Source: PALSA-911 sp963839645
GTDB lineage: Bacteria > Pseudomonadota > Alphaproteobacteria > Acetobacterales > Acetobacteraceae
NCBI GenBank assembly: GCA_963839645.1
Contig: CAWIVZ010000003.1
Coordinates: forward strand, 248,001-312,000
Length of the DNA: 64,000 bases
Direction: 5' to 3'
The position numbers and the translations under genes are program-made. Position 1 is the stretch's first letter; each line of letters starts with the position of its first letter. Shown here piece after piece: positions 17,059 to 26,542 of this stretch. Under the pieces are notes generated by a model, which worked only from the letters and a program-made list of their open reading frames with translations, did not search any database and was not told the DNA's origin.

Positions 17059-17348
17059 GGCGCGCGGCGCGCGCGGGGATCTTTGGCGCGCGGCACGCGC
17101 GGGTGTTGCTCCGCTGCCGCTTGGCGAGAGCAACCGTTTCCGGGCGGTTGGCGCAGATGACAGAACCATGCTAATCGCGCCCAAGCTTCATCCGGCGCGG
17201 AGTCTCCCGATCGGCGGGTCGCACGGAAAAAGCCTAACCCCCTAACGGGGATACCCTGCCTGGCATCCTGGCTGGAGCCGGCGGGGGCGAACCGGGTGGA
17301 TATCATGGTCCGAGCGCACAGGACCGCTTAGCAGGAGTTGCAGTTTCA
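17059..17348. promoter_or_regulatory. fabG-acpP intergenic region with a 19-bp direct repeat and acpP leader
   Basis: The 290 bases hold a near-perfect direct repeat of GGCGCGCGGC(G/A)CGCGCGGG at 17059-17077 and 17085-17103, one difference in 19, directly after the fabG stop. Further on a CCCCTAACGGGG hairpin is seen near 17240-17252, and GCAGGAG precedes acpP. The length suggests that acpP has its own promoter, as is known in other bacteria, where ACP is made in large excess over FabD/FabG. Confidence 0.5.
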
Positions 17349-17588
17349 ATGAGCGAGATCGCCGATAAGGTTAAGAAGATCGTGGTGGAGCATCTGGGCG
17401 TCGAGGAGTCCAAGGTGACCGCCGAGGCATCCTTCATCGACGATCTGGGCGCCGACAGCCTGGATACGGTCGAGCTGGTGATGGCTTTCGAGGAAGCGTT
17501 CAGCGTGGAAATCCCCGAGGACGCCGCCGAGAAGATCGCCACCGTGAAGGACGCGATCGACTACATCGAGAAGCAGAAAGCCGCCTGA
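17349..17588 (+). CDS. acpP: Acyl carrier protein
   Basis: A 79-residue acidic protein. The phosphopantetheine attachment motif GADSLDTVEL has Ser37 as the modified residue. The rest (DKVKKIVVEHLGVEESKV at the start, VEIPEDAAEKIATVKDAIDYI at the end) is typical of the AcpP four-helix bundle. It carries growing acyl chains for fatty-acid synthesis and for lipid A. GCAGGAG lies ten or so bases upstream of the ATG. It is followed by fabF after 28 bases. Confidence 0.97.
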   Translation: MSEIADKVKKIVVEHLGVEESKVTAEASFIDDLGADSLDTVELVMAFEEAFSVEIPEDAAEKIATVKDAIDYIEKQKAA

Positions 17589-17616
17589 GCGGTTCGGCAT
17601 AGCAGGGTCCGAAGCG

Positions 17617-18891
17617 ATGCAACCTTCGCGCGACAGGCGCGTCGTGGTGACTGGCATGGGCATTGCCAGTCCACTCGGCATTGGGGTGGAGCATGTCTGG
17701 AAGCGCTTGATCAACAGCGAGTCCGGCATTTCCTCGATCCAGTCCTTTGATACCAAGGATCTGGCCTGCACGATCGCCGGGCAGGTGCCCACCGGCAGCC
17801 GGGCGGAGGGCAAGCTGGACCTCGCCGAGTGGATCCCGGTGAAGGACCAGAAGAAGATGGACCGCTTCATCCATCTGGCGATGGTCGCCGCCACCGAGGC
17901 GGTGGAGGATTCAGGCTGGACCCCCGAGAGCGAGGAAGACCGCTGCGCCACCGGCGTGATGATCGGATCCGGCATCGGCGGGCTGCAGACGATCTCCGAC
18001 GCGGCGCTGATGGTGCACCAGGGCAAGGCGAAGCGGCTGTCGCCGTTCTTCATCCCGGCGGCGCTGATCAATCTGGCGTCCGGCCACGTGTCGATCAAAT
18101 ACGGCTTCAAGGGCCCGAACCACTCCGTGGTGACCGCCTGCGCGACCGGGGTGCACGCCATCGGCGACGCGGCCCGGCTCATTATGTGGGGCGACGCGGA
18201 CGTGATGGTCGCGGGCGGCGCGGAAGCGGCCGTGTGCGAGGTGGGCATCGCCGGCTTCGCCGCGGCGCGCGCGCTGTCGACCGGGTTCAACGACCGCCCG
18301 ACCGAGGGATCGCGCCCCTGGGACAAGGACCGCGACGGCTTCGTGATGGGCGAGGGCGCCGGGGTTGTCGTGCTCGAGGAATACGAGCACGCAAAGAAGC
18401 GCGGCGCGAAGATCTATGCCGAGGTGACCGGCTACGGCATGTCCGGCGACGCCTTCCACATCACCGCGCCCGCCGAGGGCCATGAAGGCGCCTTTCGCGC
18501 CATGACGGCGGCGATGCGCAGCGGCGGCATCGGCACCGGCGACATCCAGTACGTGAACGCGCACGGCACCTCCACCCCGCTCGGCGACGATCTGGAACTG
18601 GAAGCGGTGGAGCGGCTGTTCGGCGACGACGCCAAGGGCCTGGCGATGTCGTCCACCAAATCGGCGACCGGGCATCTGCTGGGCGCGGCCGGGGCGGCGG
18701 AGGCGGTGTTCTCGATCCTGGCGGTGCGCGACAACGTCGCGCCGCCGACGCTCAACCTGAACGAGCCGAGCCGGGCCAGCGTGATCGACCGGGTGGCGCG
18801 CGTGGCGCAGCAGCGGCCGATCAAGGTGGCGCTGTCGAACAGCTTCGGCTTCGGCGGCACCAACGCCTGCATCCTGTTCAGCGCCGTCTGA
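17617..18891 (+). CDS. fabF: 3-oxoacyl-ACP synthase II (beta-ketoacyl-ACP synthase)
   Basis: A 424-residue condensing enzyme that extends acyl-ACP with malonyl-ACP. The Cys-His-His triad is present: Cys175 in VVTACATGVH, His316 in NAHGTSTPLGD and His353 in SATGHLLGAAG, with Lys348 in TKSA. The C-terminal FGFGGTNA loop is also intact. It lies downstream of acpP, and mltG starts immediately after its stop, as is common in Proteobacteria. Confidence 0.97.
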   Translation: MQPSRDRRVVVTGMGIASPLGIGVEHVWKRLINSESGISSIQSFDTKDLACTIAGQVPTGSRAEGKLDLAEWIPVKDQKKMDRFIHLAMVAATEAVEDSGWTPESEEDRCATGVMIGSGIGGLQTISDAALMVHQGKAKRLSPFFIPAALINLASGHVSIKYGFKGPNHSVVTACATGVHAIGDAARLIMWGDADVMVAGGAEAAVCEVGIAGFAAARALSTGFNDRPTEGSRPWDKDRDGFVMGEGAGVVVLEEYEHAKKRGAKIYAEVTGYGMSGDAFHITAPAEGHEGAFRAMTAAMRSGGIGTGDIQYVNAHGTSTPLGDDLELEAVERLFGDDAKGLAMSSTKSATGHLLGAAGAAEAVFSILAVRDNVAPPTLNLNEPSRASVIDRVARVAQQRPIKVALSNSFGFGGTNACILFSAV

Positions 18892-18892
18892 C

Positions 18893-20074
18893 TTGCCGCC
18901 CGGCACGGAAACGGCGGGCTCCGGCCCGCCGGAACCCGTGACGGACGAGACGCCGCCAGCCCCGCCCGTTCCGTCGCCCGTTCCGTCGCCGGCCGGGGAA
19001 CCCGGCCGGGCCCGGAAAGGCCTTTTGCCGGTGCTGGCGCGGGTGGCGCGCTGGGTGGTGTTTGTCGTGGTCGTGCTCGGCATCGGCCTCGGCGCCCTGG
19101 CGCTGTATGCCGAGCGTACCCTGAACATGCCTGGCCCGCTGGATGCCGCGCGCAACGTGGTGGTGCCGCGCGGCGGGCTCGGTCCGATCGCCGACCGGCT
19201 GCTGGCCGAGGACGTGATCGCCGGGCGGCGCAACTTCCAGATCGCCGCCCTGCTGACCCGCAAGGAAGGCCCCGTGCGGGCGGGCGAGTTCGGCTTCCCC
19301 GCCCATGCCTCGCTGCGCGACGTGCTGACCGTACTGCGCACCGCCCGCCCGGTGCAGCACAGCCTGACCATTCCCGAAGGCCTGACCGGCAAGCAGATCC
19401 TGGCGATCGTGGCGCAGGATGACGCCCTGTCCGGAACCGCGGGGGCCATCGACGAAGGCAGCGTGCTGCCGCAGACCTACCAGTTCGAGCTGGGCACGCC
19501 GCGCGCCGCCGTGCTGGCGCGCGCGCGCGGCGCGATGGCGCGGACGCTGGAGCAGGAATGGGAAAAGCGCTCGCCCGACGTGAACCTGGCCTCCCCGCGC
19601 GACGCGCTGATCCTGGCCAGCATCGTGGAGCGAGAGACCGCCGTCGCCGAGGAACGCCCGCATGTGGCGGCGGTGTTCCTGAACCGGCTGAAGGCCGGCA
19701 TGAAGCTGCAATCGGACCCGACGGTGGTGTTCGCCGCCTCCGCCGGCGCGGGCACGCTGGACCATCCGCTGACCCGCGCCGAACTCGAGCGCGACGATCC
19801 GTACAACACCTATCGCCACCGCGGCCTGCCGCCCGGGCCGATCTGCGCGCCGGGCATCGCCAGCCTGCACGCCGTGCTGCATCCGGCGGCGAGCGAGGAT
19901 CTGTATTTCGTCGCCGACGGCACCGGCCGGCATGTGTTCTCGCGCACGCTGGAGGAGCACAACCGCAATGTCGCGCACTGGCGGGCCCAGGCCGCGCCGT
20001 CGGCGGCGCCCACCTCGGGACCGGCCGGGGCGGCACCAGCGGGGGCACCAGCGGGATCATCGGCGCCGCGCTGA
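18893..20074 (+). CDS. mltG: Endolytic murein transglycosylase MltG (YceG-like)
   Basis: About 393 residues: a Pro-rich cytoplasmic N-terminus, one membrane helix (VFVVVVLGIGLGALAL) and a periplasmic YceG/MltG domain. The catalytic Glu lies in ILASIVERETA, and SDPTVVFA and GLPPGPICAPG are family motifs. MltG cuts nascent glycan strands and so ends their elongation. The start is uncertain: the first frame-open codon is a TTG at 18893, one base after the fabF stop, with a GTG at 18938 as alternative. The C-terminus has an Ala/Gly/Pro-rich tail. It is followed by yicC after 82 bases. Confidence 0.92.
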   Translation: MPPGTETAGSGPPEPVTDETPPAPPVPSPVPSPAGEPGRARKGLLPVLARVARWVVFVVVVLGIGLGALALYAERTLNMPGPLDAARNVVVPRGGLGPIADRLLAEDVIAGRRNFQIAALLTRKEGPVRAGEFGFPAHASLRDVLTVLRTARPVQHSLTIPEGLTGKQILAIVAQDDALSGTAGAIDEGSVLPQTYQFELGTPRAAVLARARGAMARTLEQEWEKRSPDVNLASPRDALILASIVERETAVAEERPHVAAVFLNRLKAGMKLQSDPTVVFAASAGAGTLDHPLTRAELERDDPYNTYRHRGLPPGPICAPGIASLHAVLHPAASEDLYFVADGTGRHVFSRTLEEHNRNVAHWRAQAAPSAAPTSGPAGAAPAGAPAGSSAPR

Positions 20075-20156
20075 ACGCCCTGCTGGCCTGACGCCTTGGG
20101 GTTCGCAGAAGCGGGGGGCACTGTTAGAACGCCCGGAACTCGGGAGACGCCTGCGC

Positions 20157-21059
20157 ATGACCCTTGCTTCCATGACCGGATTCGCCCGCAGCGAAGGTGC
20201 CGAGAACGGCCTGACCTGGGCGTGGGAGCTGCGCAGCGTCAACGGCCGCGGGCTGGAGCTGCGCTTCCGCCTGCCGCCGGGCCTGGACACGCTGGAGCCG
20301 GCGCTGCGCGAACTGGCCGGCAAGCAGCTGAAGCGCGGCAACGTGACCGCCAACCTGACCGTGCGGCGCGAGGACGCGCTGCTGCTGATGCCGGACATGG
20401 CGGCGCTGGAGCGCATGCTGGGCCTGGCGTTGGACCTGCACGCGCGCATCCCCGGCAGCGCCGCGCCCAGCGCCGAGGGGCTGCTCGCCCTTCCCGGCGT
20501 GCTGCGCCAGACCACGCCGGAACAGGCCAGCCCGGAGCAGACCGAGGCGGTGGCCGCCGCCACCGCGGCCGCCGCGCGGGCGGGGTTCGCCGCCGCGCTG
20601 GACCAGTTGTTGACCGCCCGGCGCGGCGAGGGCGCGCGGCTGGAAGCCACCCTGAACGTGCAGCTGGCCGAGATCGCCACGCTGTGTTCGCGGGCGGCGT
20701 CCGAGGCGGCCGACCAGCCGGCGCTGCAGCAGGCGCGGATGCTCACCAACCTGCGCGCCCTGCTGGCCGACCAGCCGAACCTGCCGGAGGACCGCATCGC
20801 GCAGGAGGTGGCGCTGCTCGCCGCCAAATCGGACGTGCGCGAGGAACTGGACCGGCTGGACGCGCATCTGCACGCCGCGCATGCGCTGCTGGCGGAAGGC
20901 GAGAATATCGGCCGGCGGCTGGATTTCCTGGTGCAGGAGTTCAACCGCGAGGCCAACACCCTGTGCAGCAAATCGGCCAGCGTGGCGCTGACCGCGACCG
21001 GGCTGAAGCTGAAGGCCACGATCGAGCAGCTGCGCGAGCAGGTGCAGAACATCGAATGA
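20157..21059 (+). CDS. yicC: YicC family protein (endoribonuclease-like)
   Basis: A 300-residue YicC protein: it starts MTLASMTGFAR, the family hallmark, and ends with the DUF1732 block GRRLDFLVQEFNREANTLCSKS. YicC proteins are cytoplasmic endoribonucleases; in E. coli YicC links to decay of small RNA RyhB. The start at 20157 is supported by the hallmark and by CGGGAGACGCC upstream. The middle part is Ala-rich and less conserved. It stands directly before gmk, the usual order. Confidence 0.93.
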   Translation: MTLASMTGFARSEGAENGLTWAWELRSVNGRGLELRFRLPPGLDTLEPALRELAGKQLKRGNVTANLTVRREDALLLMPDMAALERMLGLALDLHARIPGSAAPSAEGLLALPGVLRQTTPEQASPEQTEAVAAATAAAARAGFAAALDQLLTARRGEGARLEATLNVQLAEIATLCSRAASEAADQPALQQARMLTNLRALLADQPNLPEDRIAQEVALLAAKSDVREELDRLDAHLHAAHALLAEGENIGRRLDFLVQEFNREANTLCSKSASVALTATGLKLKATIEQLREQVQNIE

Positions 21060-21072
21060 AGCCCGCCCGCTC

Positions 21073-21702
21073 ATGAACGCCATCCAGCGCCGGGGCGTGT
21101 GCCTGGTGATCGCCGCGCCGTCCGGCGGCGGCAAGGGGGCGATCACGCAGGCGCTGCTGAAGGCGGAGGCCGGGCTGTCGCTGTCGGTCAGCGCCACCAC
21201 GCGGGCGCCGCGCGGCGACGAGCAGGATGGCGTGCATTACCATTTCGTCGACCAGGCGCGCTTCGACGCGATGGTGGCCGCCGGCGAGTTCCTGGAATAC
21301 GCGCGGGTGTTCGGGCGCAACAACTACGGCACGCCGCGCGCCCCGGTGCAGGCGGCGCTGGCGGCCGGGCGGGACGTGATCTTCGATGTCGACTGGCAGG
21401 GTTATCGCCAGCTGCGCGCCGCTCTGCCCGGCGATGTGGTGGGGGTGTTCCTGCTGCCGCCGTCGATGGCGGAGCTGGAGCGGCGGCTGCGCGGACGCGG
21501 CACGGACACGCCGGCGGAAATCGCCCAGCGCATGGCCACCGCGCATAGCGAAATCTCGCACTGGATCGAGTTCGACCACGTGGTGCTGAACGACGATTTC
21601 GCCGCCACCCTGGCCGCCGTGCGGGCGATCCTGCTGGCCGCCAGGCTGCGCACCGAGCGGCAGACCGGCCTCGCCGATTTCGTCGCCCGCCTCATCCCTT
21701 AA
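21073..21702 (+). CDS. gmk: Guanylate kinase
   Basis: A 209-residue enzyme that makes GDP from GMP and ATP. The P-loop reads APSGGGKGA (residues 15-23): Lys21 is kept but the usual Ser/Thr after it (GKS/T) is Gly, an odd change at a residue that helps hold Mg-ATP. GMP-binding features are intact: SATTRAPRGDEQDGVHYHF, EFLEYARVFGRNNYGTP and FDVDWQGYRQL. The C-terminal YDHVVLNDDF-type motif is FDHVVLNDDF. Sited after yicC, it completes the fab-mltG-yicC-gmk group. Confidence 0.95.
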   Translation: MNAIQRRGVCLVIAAPSGGGKGAITQALLKAEAGLSLSVSATTRAPRGDEQDGVHYHFVDQARFDAMVAAGEFLEYARVFGRNNYGTPRAPVQAALAAGRDVIFDVDWQGYRQLRAALPGDVVGVFLLPPSMAELERRLRGRGTDTPAEIAQRMATAHSEISHWIEFDHVVLNDDFAATLAAVRAILLAARLRTERQTGLADFVARLIP

Positions 21703-21713
21703 GGGCAGCACCC

Positions 21714-22655
21714 ATGTCCGCGCTGTTCGTCGTCATCGCCCCGGTGTTCCTGCTGATCGCGATGGGCAGGATCACCGTGCTGATGCGCTGGATGGATGCG
21801 CCGGGACTGCGCGGGCTGAACGATTTCATCTTCTATGCCGCCGTGCCGGCCTTGCTGTTCCGCTCGATCGCGACCGCGTCGGAGATCAGCGTGGTCGGCG
21901 CCTCGTCGATCTATTTCGTCGCCTGCGCGATCGTCTATGCGCTGGCGATGGGGCTGGCGCGGCTGTTCCTGGGCAGCGGGCTGGCGCAGGCGGCGGTGAT
22001 CGGGCTGAACGCCAGTTTCGGCAACGCGGTGATGATGGGCATTCCGGTCATCGTCACGGCGTTCGGACAGGGCGCGCTGAACGCGCTGCTGGGGATCATC
22101 CTGGTTCACACGGTGATCCTGCTGCCGGTGGCGACCATTCTGATCGAGGCCGGATCGGCGCGGCACGCCGGAGCCGGGGCGATCCTGGGCGCGACGATGC
22201 GCGGCATGGTGCGCAACCCGGTAATGGTGTCGATCGCGGCGGCCTTCGTCTGGCGCATGACCGCTGCCGCCGTGCCGGGCTGGGAGATGCCGGCGGCGCT
22301 GGACCGGTTCCTGTCGCTGCTCGGCGGCGCGATGTCGCCGGTGGCGCTGTTCTGCCTGGGCGCGGCGTTGCCGGCGCTGTCGGAAAGCCGGCCGGTGCTG
22401 CGCGAGGCGTTCCTGGCGACCGGGCTGAAGCTGCTGCTGCTGCCGGCGCTGGTCTGGGGGCTCGGCCGCGCGGCCGGGCTGTCCGGGCTGCCGCTGCAGG
22501 TGGCGGTGCTGACGGCGGGCATGCCGACCGGGGCCAACGCCTTCCTGCTGGCGCGGCGGATGCACACGATGATGGAGGCCGCGGCCAGCACCGTCGTGGT
22601 GGCGACGGCGCTGTCGCTGGTGACGCTGTCGGCGCTGCTGGCCTGGCTGCAGTGA
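21714..22655 (+). CDS. AEC family transporter (auxin efflux carrier-like permease)
   Basis: A 313-residue inner-membrane protein with about ten hydrophobic helices in two five-helix halves, as in the AEC/BASS fold. The markers GLNASFGNAVMMGIPV and MPTGANAFLLARRM are the paired crossover segments of AEC carriers. Substrates of bacterial members include malonate, malate and other organic acids; none can be assigned here. It starts 11 bases after gmk and its stop overlaps a GTG in front of the next transporter gene. Confidence 0.88.
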   Translation: MSALFVVIAPVFLLIAMGRITVLMRWMDAPGLRGLNDFIFYAAVPALLFRSIATASEISVVGASSIYFVACAIVYALAMGLARLFLGSGLAQAAVIGLNASFGNAVMMGIPVIVTAFGQGALNALLGIILVHTVILLPVATILIEAGSARHAGAGAILGATMRGMVRNPVMVSIAAAFVWRMTAAAVPGWEMPAALDRFLSLLGGAMSPVALFCLGAALPALSESRPVLREAFLATGLKLLLLPALVWGLGRAAGLSGLPLQVAVLTAGMPTGANAFLLARRMHTMMEAAASTVVVATALSLVTLSALLAWLQ

Positions 22656-22684
22656 CGGCCGCGGCGCCCCAGGAAGGCCGGTCC

Positions 22685-23903
22685 ATGCGGCTGACGGCGC
22701 GCGCGCTGCTGGCGCTGTTTCCGGCGCAGGGAATGATGTCGCTGACCGCGCTGACGCTGCCGGTGCTGGCGACGATCTTCGCCGCCGATACCGGCCTGCC
22801 GGCGAGCTGGATCGGCTATTACAGCTCGGTCGGCACCGTCGCCTCGATGATCGCCGCGCTGTGCGCCACGCCGTTGCTATTGCAGCTCGGTCCGATCCGG
22901 GCGACGCAGATCATGGTGCTGCTGGCCGGCGCCGGCGCGCTGGTGCTGGTCGCGGCGCATACGCCCGGCCTGACGCTCGCCGCCTGCCTGCTCAGCGCCG
23001 TCCTGATCGGCTGCGCGAACGGACCCGCCAATATGGCGGGATCGGACCTGCTGAACCGGGTCACGCCATTGCGACTGCGGTATTTCGTGTTCTCGTTCAA
23101 GCAGGCCTCGGTGCCGCTCGGCGGCGCCATCGCCGGGGCGCTGCTGCCGCTGCTTTCCGGTGTGTCCGGCTGGCCGGCCGCCTGCTATGCGGTCGCGGGC
23201 GGCTGCTTCGCGCTGGCGCTGGCGATGCAGCCGTTGCGCAAGGTGCTGGACGTGGACCGCCGCGCCGGCGGGCGCGGCGGGGTAATCGGCGCCATCCGCG
23301 ACCTGGCGGCGCCCATGCGGCTGATCTTCGCCGACCCGCACATGCGCTGGCTGATGCTGACCGCGGCCACGCTGTCCATGGCGCAGTTCGTGTTCACCAG
23401 CTTCTTCGTGACCTTCCTGGTGACCGGCGTGGGACTTGGCGTCCACCTCGCCGCCAGCCTGTTCTCGATCGCGCTCGCGGTCGGCATCTTCACCCGGCTG
23501 GGCTGGGGCTGGGTGGCGGACCGCACCTCGGCGGTGAGCGTGATGGGCGTGATGGCGATCGCCACCGCGCTGCTGTGCGTGGCGGTCACCACCGTGTCGC
23601 TGCGCCTGGCCGGTGGCGCTGATCGGGGGGATCGGCATCGCCTTCGCCACGATGTCGGCGTCCTGGAACGGGGTGTATCTGGCCGAGGTGGCAAGGCAGG
23701 CGCCGGACGGACAGGTCGCGCCGGTGACCGCCTGCGGGATGATCTGCCTGTGGTGCGGGTCGCTGCTCGGCCCGTCCCTGTTCAGCGCCCTGATCGCCCT
23801 GACCGGCGGGACCAGCGCCGGCTATCTGGTGGTGGCGGCCTGCACGGCGGCGTCCGGCGCCAACCTGCTGCTCAGGCGGTGGCTTCGGCCAGCAGCAGCC
23901 TAG
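22685..23903 (+). pseudogene. MFS transporter, frameshifted
   Basis: An MFS permease of about 405 residues when two frames are joined near 23609-23615, where one extra base seems present. The first frame carries helices 1-9 (MRLTARALLALFPAQGMMS to TVSLRL), the second frame the last three helices (ALIGGIGIAFATMSASWNGVYLAE to the end). AGGAAGG precedes the ATG at 22685. The substrate is unknown. The end overlaps the convergent rsmA gene by 32 bases. Both halves are well kept, so the interruption may be technical. Confidence 0.75.
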
Positions 23904-24696
23904 CCAGGCGGTCGAACTCGGCGACCGACAGGGTCTCCGCCCGCCGCTCCGGCGCGATGCCGGCCCGTTCCAGCAGCGCCGCGCCGCCGAGCGGCTTGAG
24001 CGAGCCGCGCAGCATCTTCCGCCGCTGGCCGAACGCCGCCGCGGTCAGCCGCTCCATCGTGGCAAACAGCGCCGGCGCCGGCTGCTCCGCGCGGGGCACC
24101 AGGCCGACGACCGCGGAATACACCTTCGGCGGCGGCACGAAGGCCTCCGGCGGAATGCGCAGGGCCAGATCGGCGGCGCAAACCCACTGCGCCAGCACCG
24201 ACAGCCGTCCGTACGCCGGCGTGTCCGGTGCGGCGCAGATCCGCTCGGCGACCTCCAGCTGGAACATCAGGGTCATGCGCTCGAAGGCGGCGGCCTGGCG
24301 CAGCCAGCCGATCAGCAGCGGGGTGGCGACGTTGTAGGGCAGATTGGCGATGATCTGCCGCGGCGCCGGCACCAGGGCCGCCAGATCGAGCGACAAGGCA
24401 TCCGCCTCGATCACCCGCAGCCGCCCGCCGGATGACGCCGCCAGCTCCTCGATCGCGCCGACCGCGCGCGGATCCAGCTCGATCGCCGTGATCCCCGCCG
24501 CGCCGCTTTCCAGCAGCACCCGGGTCAGCCCGCCAGGCCCCGGCCCCACCTCGATCACCTGCCGGCCGTCCAGCGATCCGGCGGAGCGGACGATCCGGCC
24601 GATCAGATTGGCGTCCAGCAGAAAATGCTGCCCAAGCTTGCGCCTGGCATCCAACCCATGCCTCGCAATCACGTCGCGCAGCGGCGGCAGCGTCAT
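23872..24696 (-). CDS. rsmA: 16S rRNA (A1518/A1519-N6) dimethyltransferase
   Basis: A 274-residue KsgA/RsmA that dimethylates the two adjacent adenines near the 3' end of 16S rRNA late in 30S assembly. Family markers: RRKLGQHFLLDANLIGRIV, motif I IEVGPGPGGLT, the acidic EADALSLDL and the catalytic NLPYNVATPLL, then FVPPPKVYSAVVGL. The start is the ATG at 24696 (MTLPPLRDVIARHG). In most alphaproteobacteria pdxA lies between surA and rsmA; here this space holds a palindromic repeat instead. Confidence 0.95.
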   Translation of the reverse strand: MTLPPLRDVIARHGLDARRKLGQHFLLDANLIGRIVRSAGSLDGRQVIEVGPGPGGLTRVLLESGAAGITAIELDPRAVGAIEELAASSGGRLRVIEADALSLDLAALVPAPRQIIANLPYNVATPLLIGWLRQAAAFERMTLMFQLEVAERICAAPDTPAYGRLSVLAQWVCAADLALRIPPEAFVPPPKVYSAVVGLVPRAEQPAPALFATMERLTAAAFGQRRKMLRGSLKPLGGAALLERAGIAPERRAETLSVAEFDRLARLLLAEATA

Positions 24697-24722
24697 GGGT
24701 GGGGGCTGGGGTGGGAGAAGGA

Positions 24723-24930
24723 AGCAAGGCCAGGGGCTCTGCCCCTGGACCCCGCCAGGGGACAGTCGTCCCCTGGACCCCTGGGACGGGTTTGTCGAAG
24801 AGGGGGCCGAACCGACGGAGCGGTAGCAACCACCACGGCATGCCCCCTCTTCGACAAACCCCATTCAATGGGATGCAAGGGACGAGTCTCCTTGCTGGGG
24901 GTCCAGGGGGCAAAGCCCCCTGGCCTTGCT
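24723..24930. repeat. Composite palindromic element, copy B (208 bp)
   Basis: Perfect 14-bp terminal inverted repeats AGCAAGGCCAGGGG (24723-24736) and CCCCTGGCCTTGCT (24917-24930). A left hairpin CCAGGGGACAGTCGTCCCCTGG follows. The large central stem has perfect 20-bp arms (24788-24807 GGGTTTGTCGAAGAGGGGGC, 24842-24861) and a 34-base loop. The right hairpin, around CAAGGGACGAGTCTCCTTG, is imperfect. The ends match copies A and C while the central stem is unrelated in sequence. It separates surA from rsmA, both on the minus strand. Confidence 0.9.
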
Positions 24931-24959
24931 ATCTGCCTCCCGCCCCCAGCCCCAACGCA

Positions 24960-26365
24960 TCACGCGGCGCCGTTGCGCATCTCGATGGTGGCGCGGCGGT
25001 GGAGGTCGCGGAGCATTTGGCGGGAGAGGAGTTCGATGCGTTCGTTGACCAGCTGGGCCTGGATTTCCTCGTTGCTCTGGTGGGCGATGTTCTTTTGCTC
25101 GCGCGAGCAGACCATGATCACGGCGATGCCGTCGGCGGCAACGAGGGGCTGGGTGGCGCGGTCGAGCGGCAGGTTGGTCAGCACTTCCTTGAACTGCGGT
25201 GGCGTGACCTGGTCGAGGCGGACGTCGCCGGGGTTGGCCGGGCGGGGCGAGTTGTTGGCTTTGGCGGCGGCTTCCATGGCGTCGCAGCTATGGATGCTGG
25301 CGCTGAGCGCTTTGGCTTTCTCGAGGGTCTGGCGTTGTTGCTCGGTTGGCTGAGTGGGATTGAGCGGGGTGCTGAAGGGCAGGAAGACCTGGCGCAGCGA
25401 GAGCATGGTGGCGACTTCGTTGCCGAGCTGGCGGCGCGCGACCAGGCGGATGATGGAGAAGCCGCCGGGAACCTTCAGGGCGTTGCTGATGGCGCCGACG
25501 GGCATTTCCTTGGCCACGCGCAGCACTTCCGGGTCGAGCCGGTTTTCCTGCAGCCAGCCGAGGTCGCCGCCCTGCAGGGCGGTCTGGCTTTGGCTGAACT
25601 GGGCGGCGACGATCTGGAACGGCGCGCCGGAGCGCAGCTGGCTAACCACGGTATCGGCGAAGCGCTGGGCCTCGGCGGCGTGGTCGGGGTTATCGACGGG
25701 GATGAAAATCTCGAGGATGCGATATTCGGTTTGGCCGGTCTGCTTGTCCTGCAGCTTCTGGCGCTCCTCGATCTCGTTCGGCGGGATCTGGAGTTTGTCG
25801 CCTATCTGCTGGCGCAGGACCTGGGTCCAGCCGAGCTGGGTGCGGATCTGGTCGATCAGGGTGCGCATGCCGGTGCCGTCCGAGGCCAGGCGGTTCTGCA
25901 GCGCGCCGGGGGGCATGTTGTTGCGGGTTTCGATCTCCCGGATGGCGCCGGCGATTTCCTTGTCGTGCACGACGATCTTGCGGCGCTCCATTTCCTGCAG
26001 GCGCAGGCGCTCCTCGATCAGCTGACGGGTGATCTGCGGGCGCAGCCGGTCCAGGACCTCGCCGGTGAGCGGCATGCCGGTGGAGAGGGCGAACAACCGG
26101 CCGCGGCTTAAGACGTCGGCGTTGGTGATGACGTCGCCGTTGACCACCGCGACGATTTTCGTGGCGGCGCCCGGCGGTCCCCCGGCGGGGTGTCTTGCCC
26201 CGGGAGCGGCCGGGCCAGGGGCGGCGGCCGGAGGCGAAGCCCGGGACTCCGCCGGGACTCCGACGGAGACGCCGCCGGAGACGCGGCCGACAGGGTAACG
26301 ACCAGCAGGCATGCGGCCGGCGCGGCGAGGACGAGGCGGAAGAGGGGACGAAGCGAAGCAGACAT
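24960..26365 (-). CDS. surA: Periplasmic chaperone / peptidyl-prolyl isomerase SurA, reading frame interrupted
   Basis: The signal peptide (MSASLRPLFRLVLAAPA..., ATG at 26365) is in one frame and the rest (AATKIVAVVNGDVITNADVLSR onward) in another. They change somewhere in 26170-26260, a Gly/Pro/Ala-rich linker that includes a tandem CGGAGTCCCGG. The joined protein of about 468 residues has the SurA N-terminal chaperone domain (VAVVNGDVIT, LIEERLRLQE) and a parvulin domain (EYRILEIFIPV, AAQFSQSQTALQGGDLGWL). SurA helps outer-membrane proteins, LptD included, reach the Bam machine; its gene directly follows lptD in the same operon. Confidence 0.85.
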
Positions 26366-26542
26366 ATGCAGTATTCCTGAATTCACGGCGCGGTTGCCGC
26401 CGCGATGTCCGACGTGATGGCGGACGTGTCTCGAAGGCCGCGGAACTCGATGGCACCGGCGGCCCGGCGACTTGCCCCGCCGTTCACGGCGCCGTGTCCA
26501 TGTTTTTGGCCGGGGAAGCTGTGGGGCAAGGGCGGCCGGCTG

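Noticed and set aside
17911..19449. A 512-codon minus-strand frame across fabF and mltG
   Set aside because: No signature, full antisense overlap with two certain genes.
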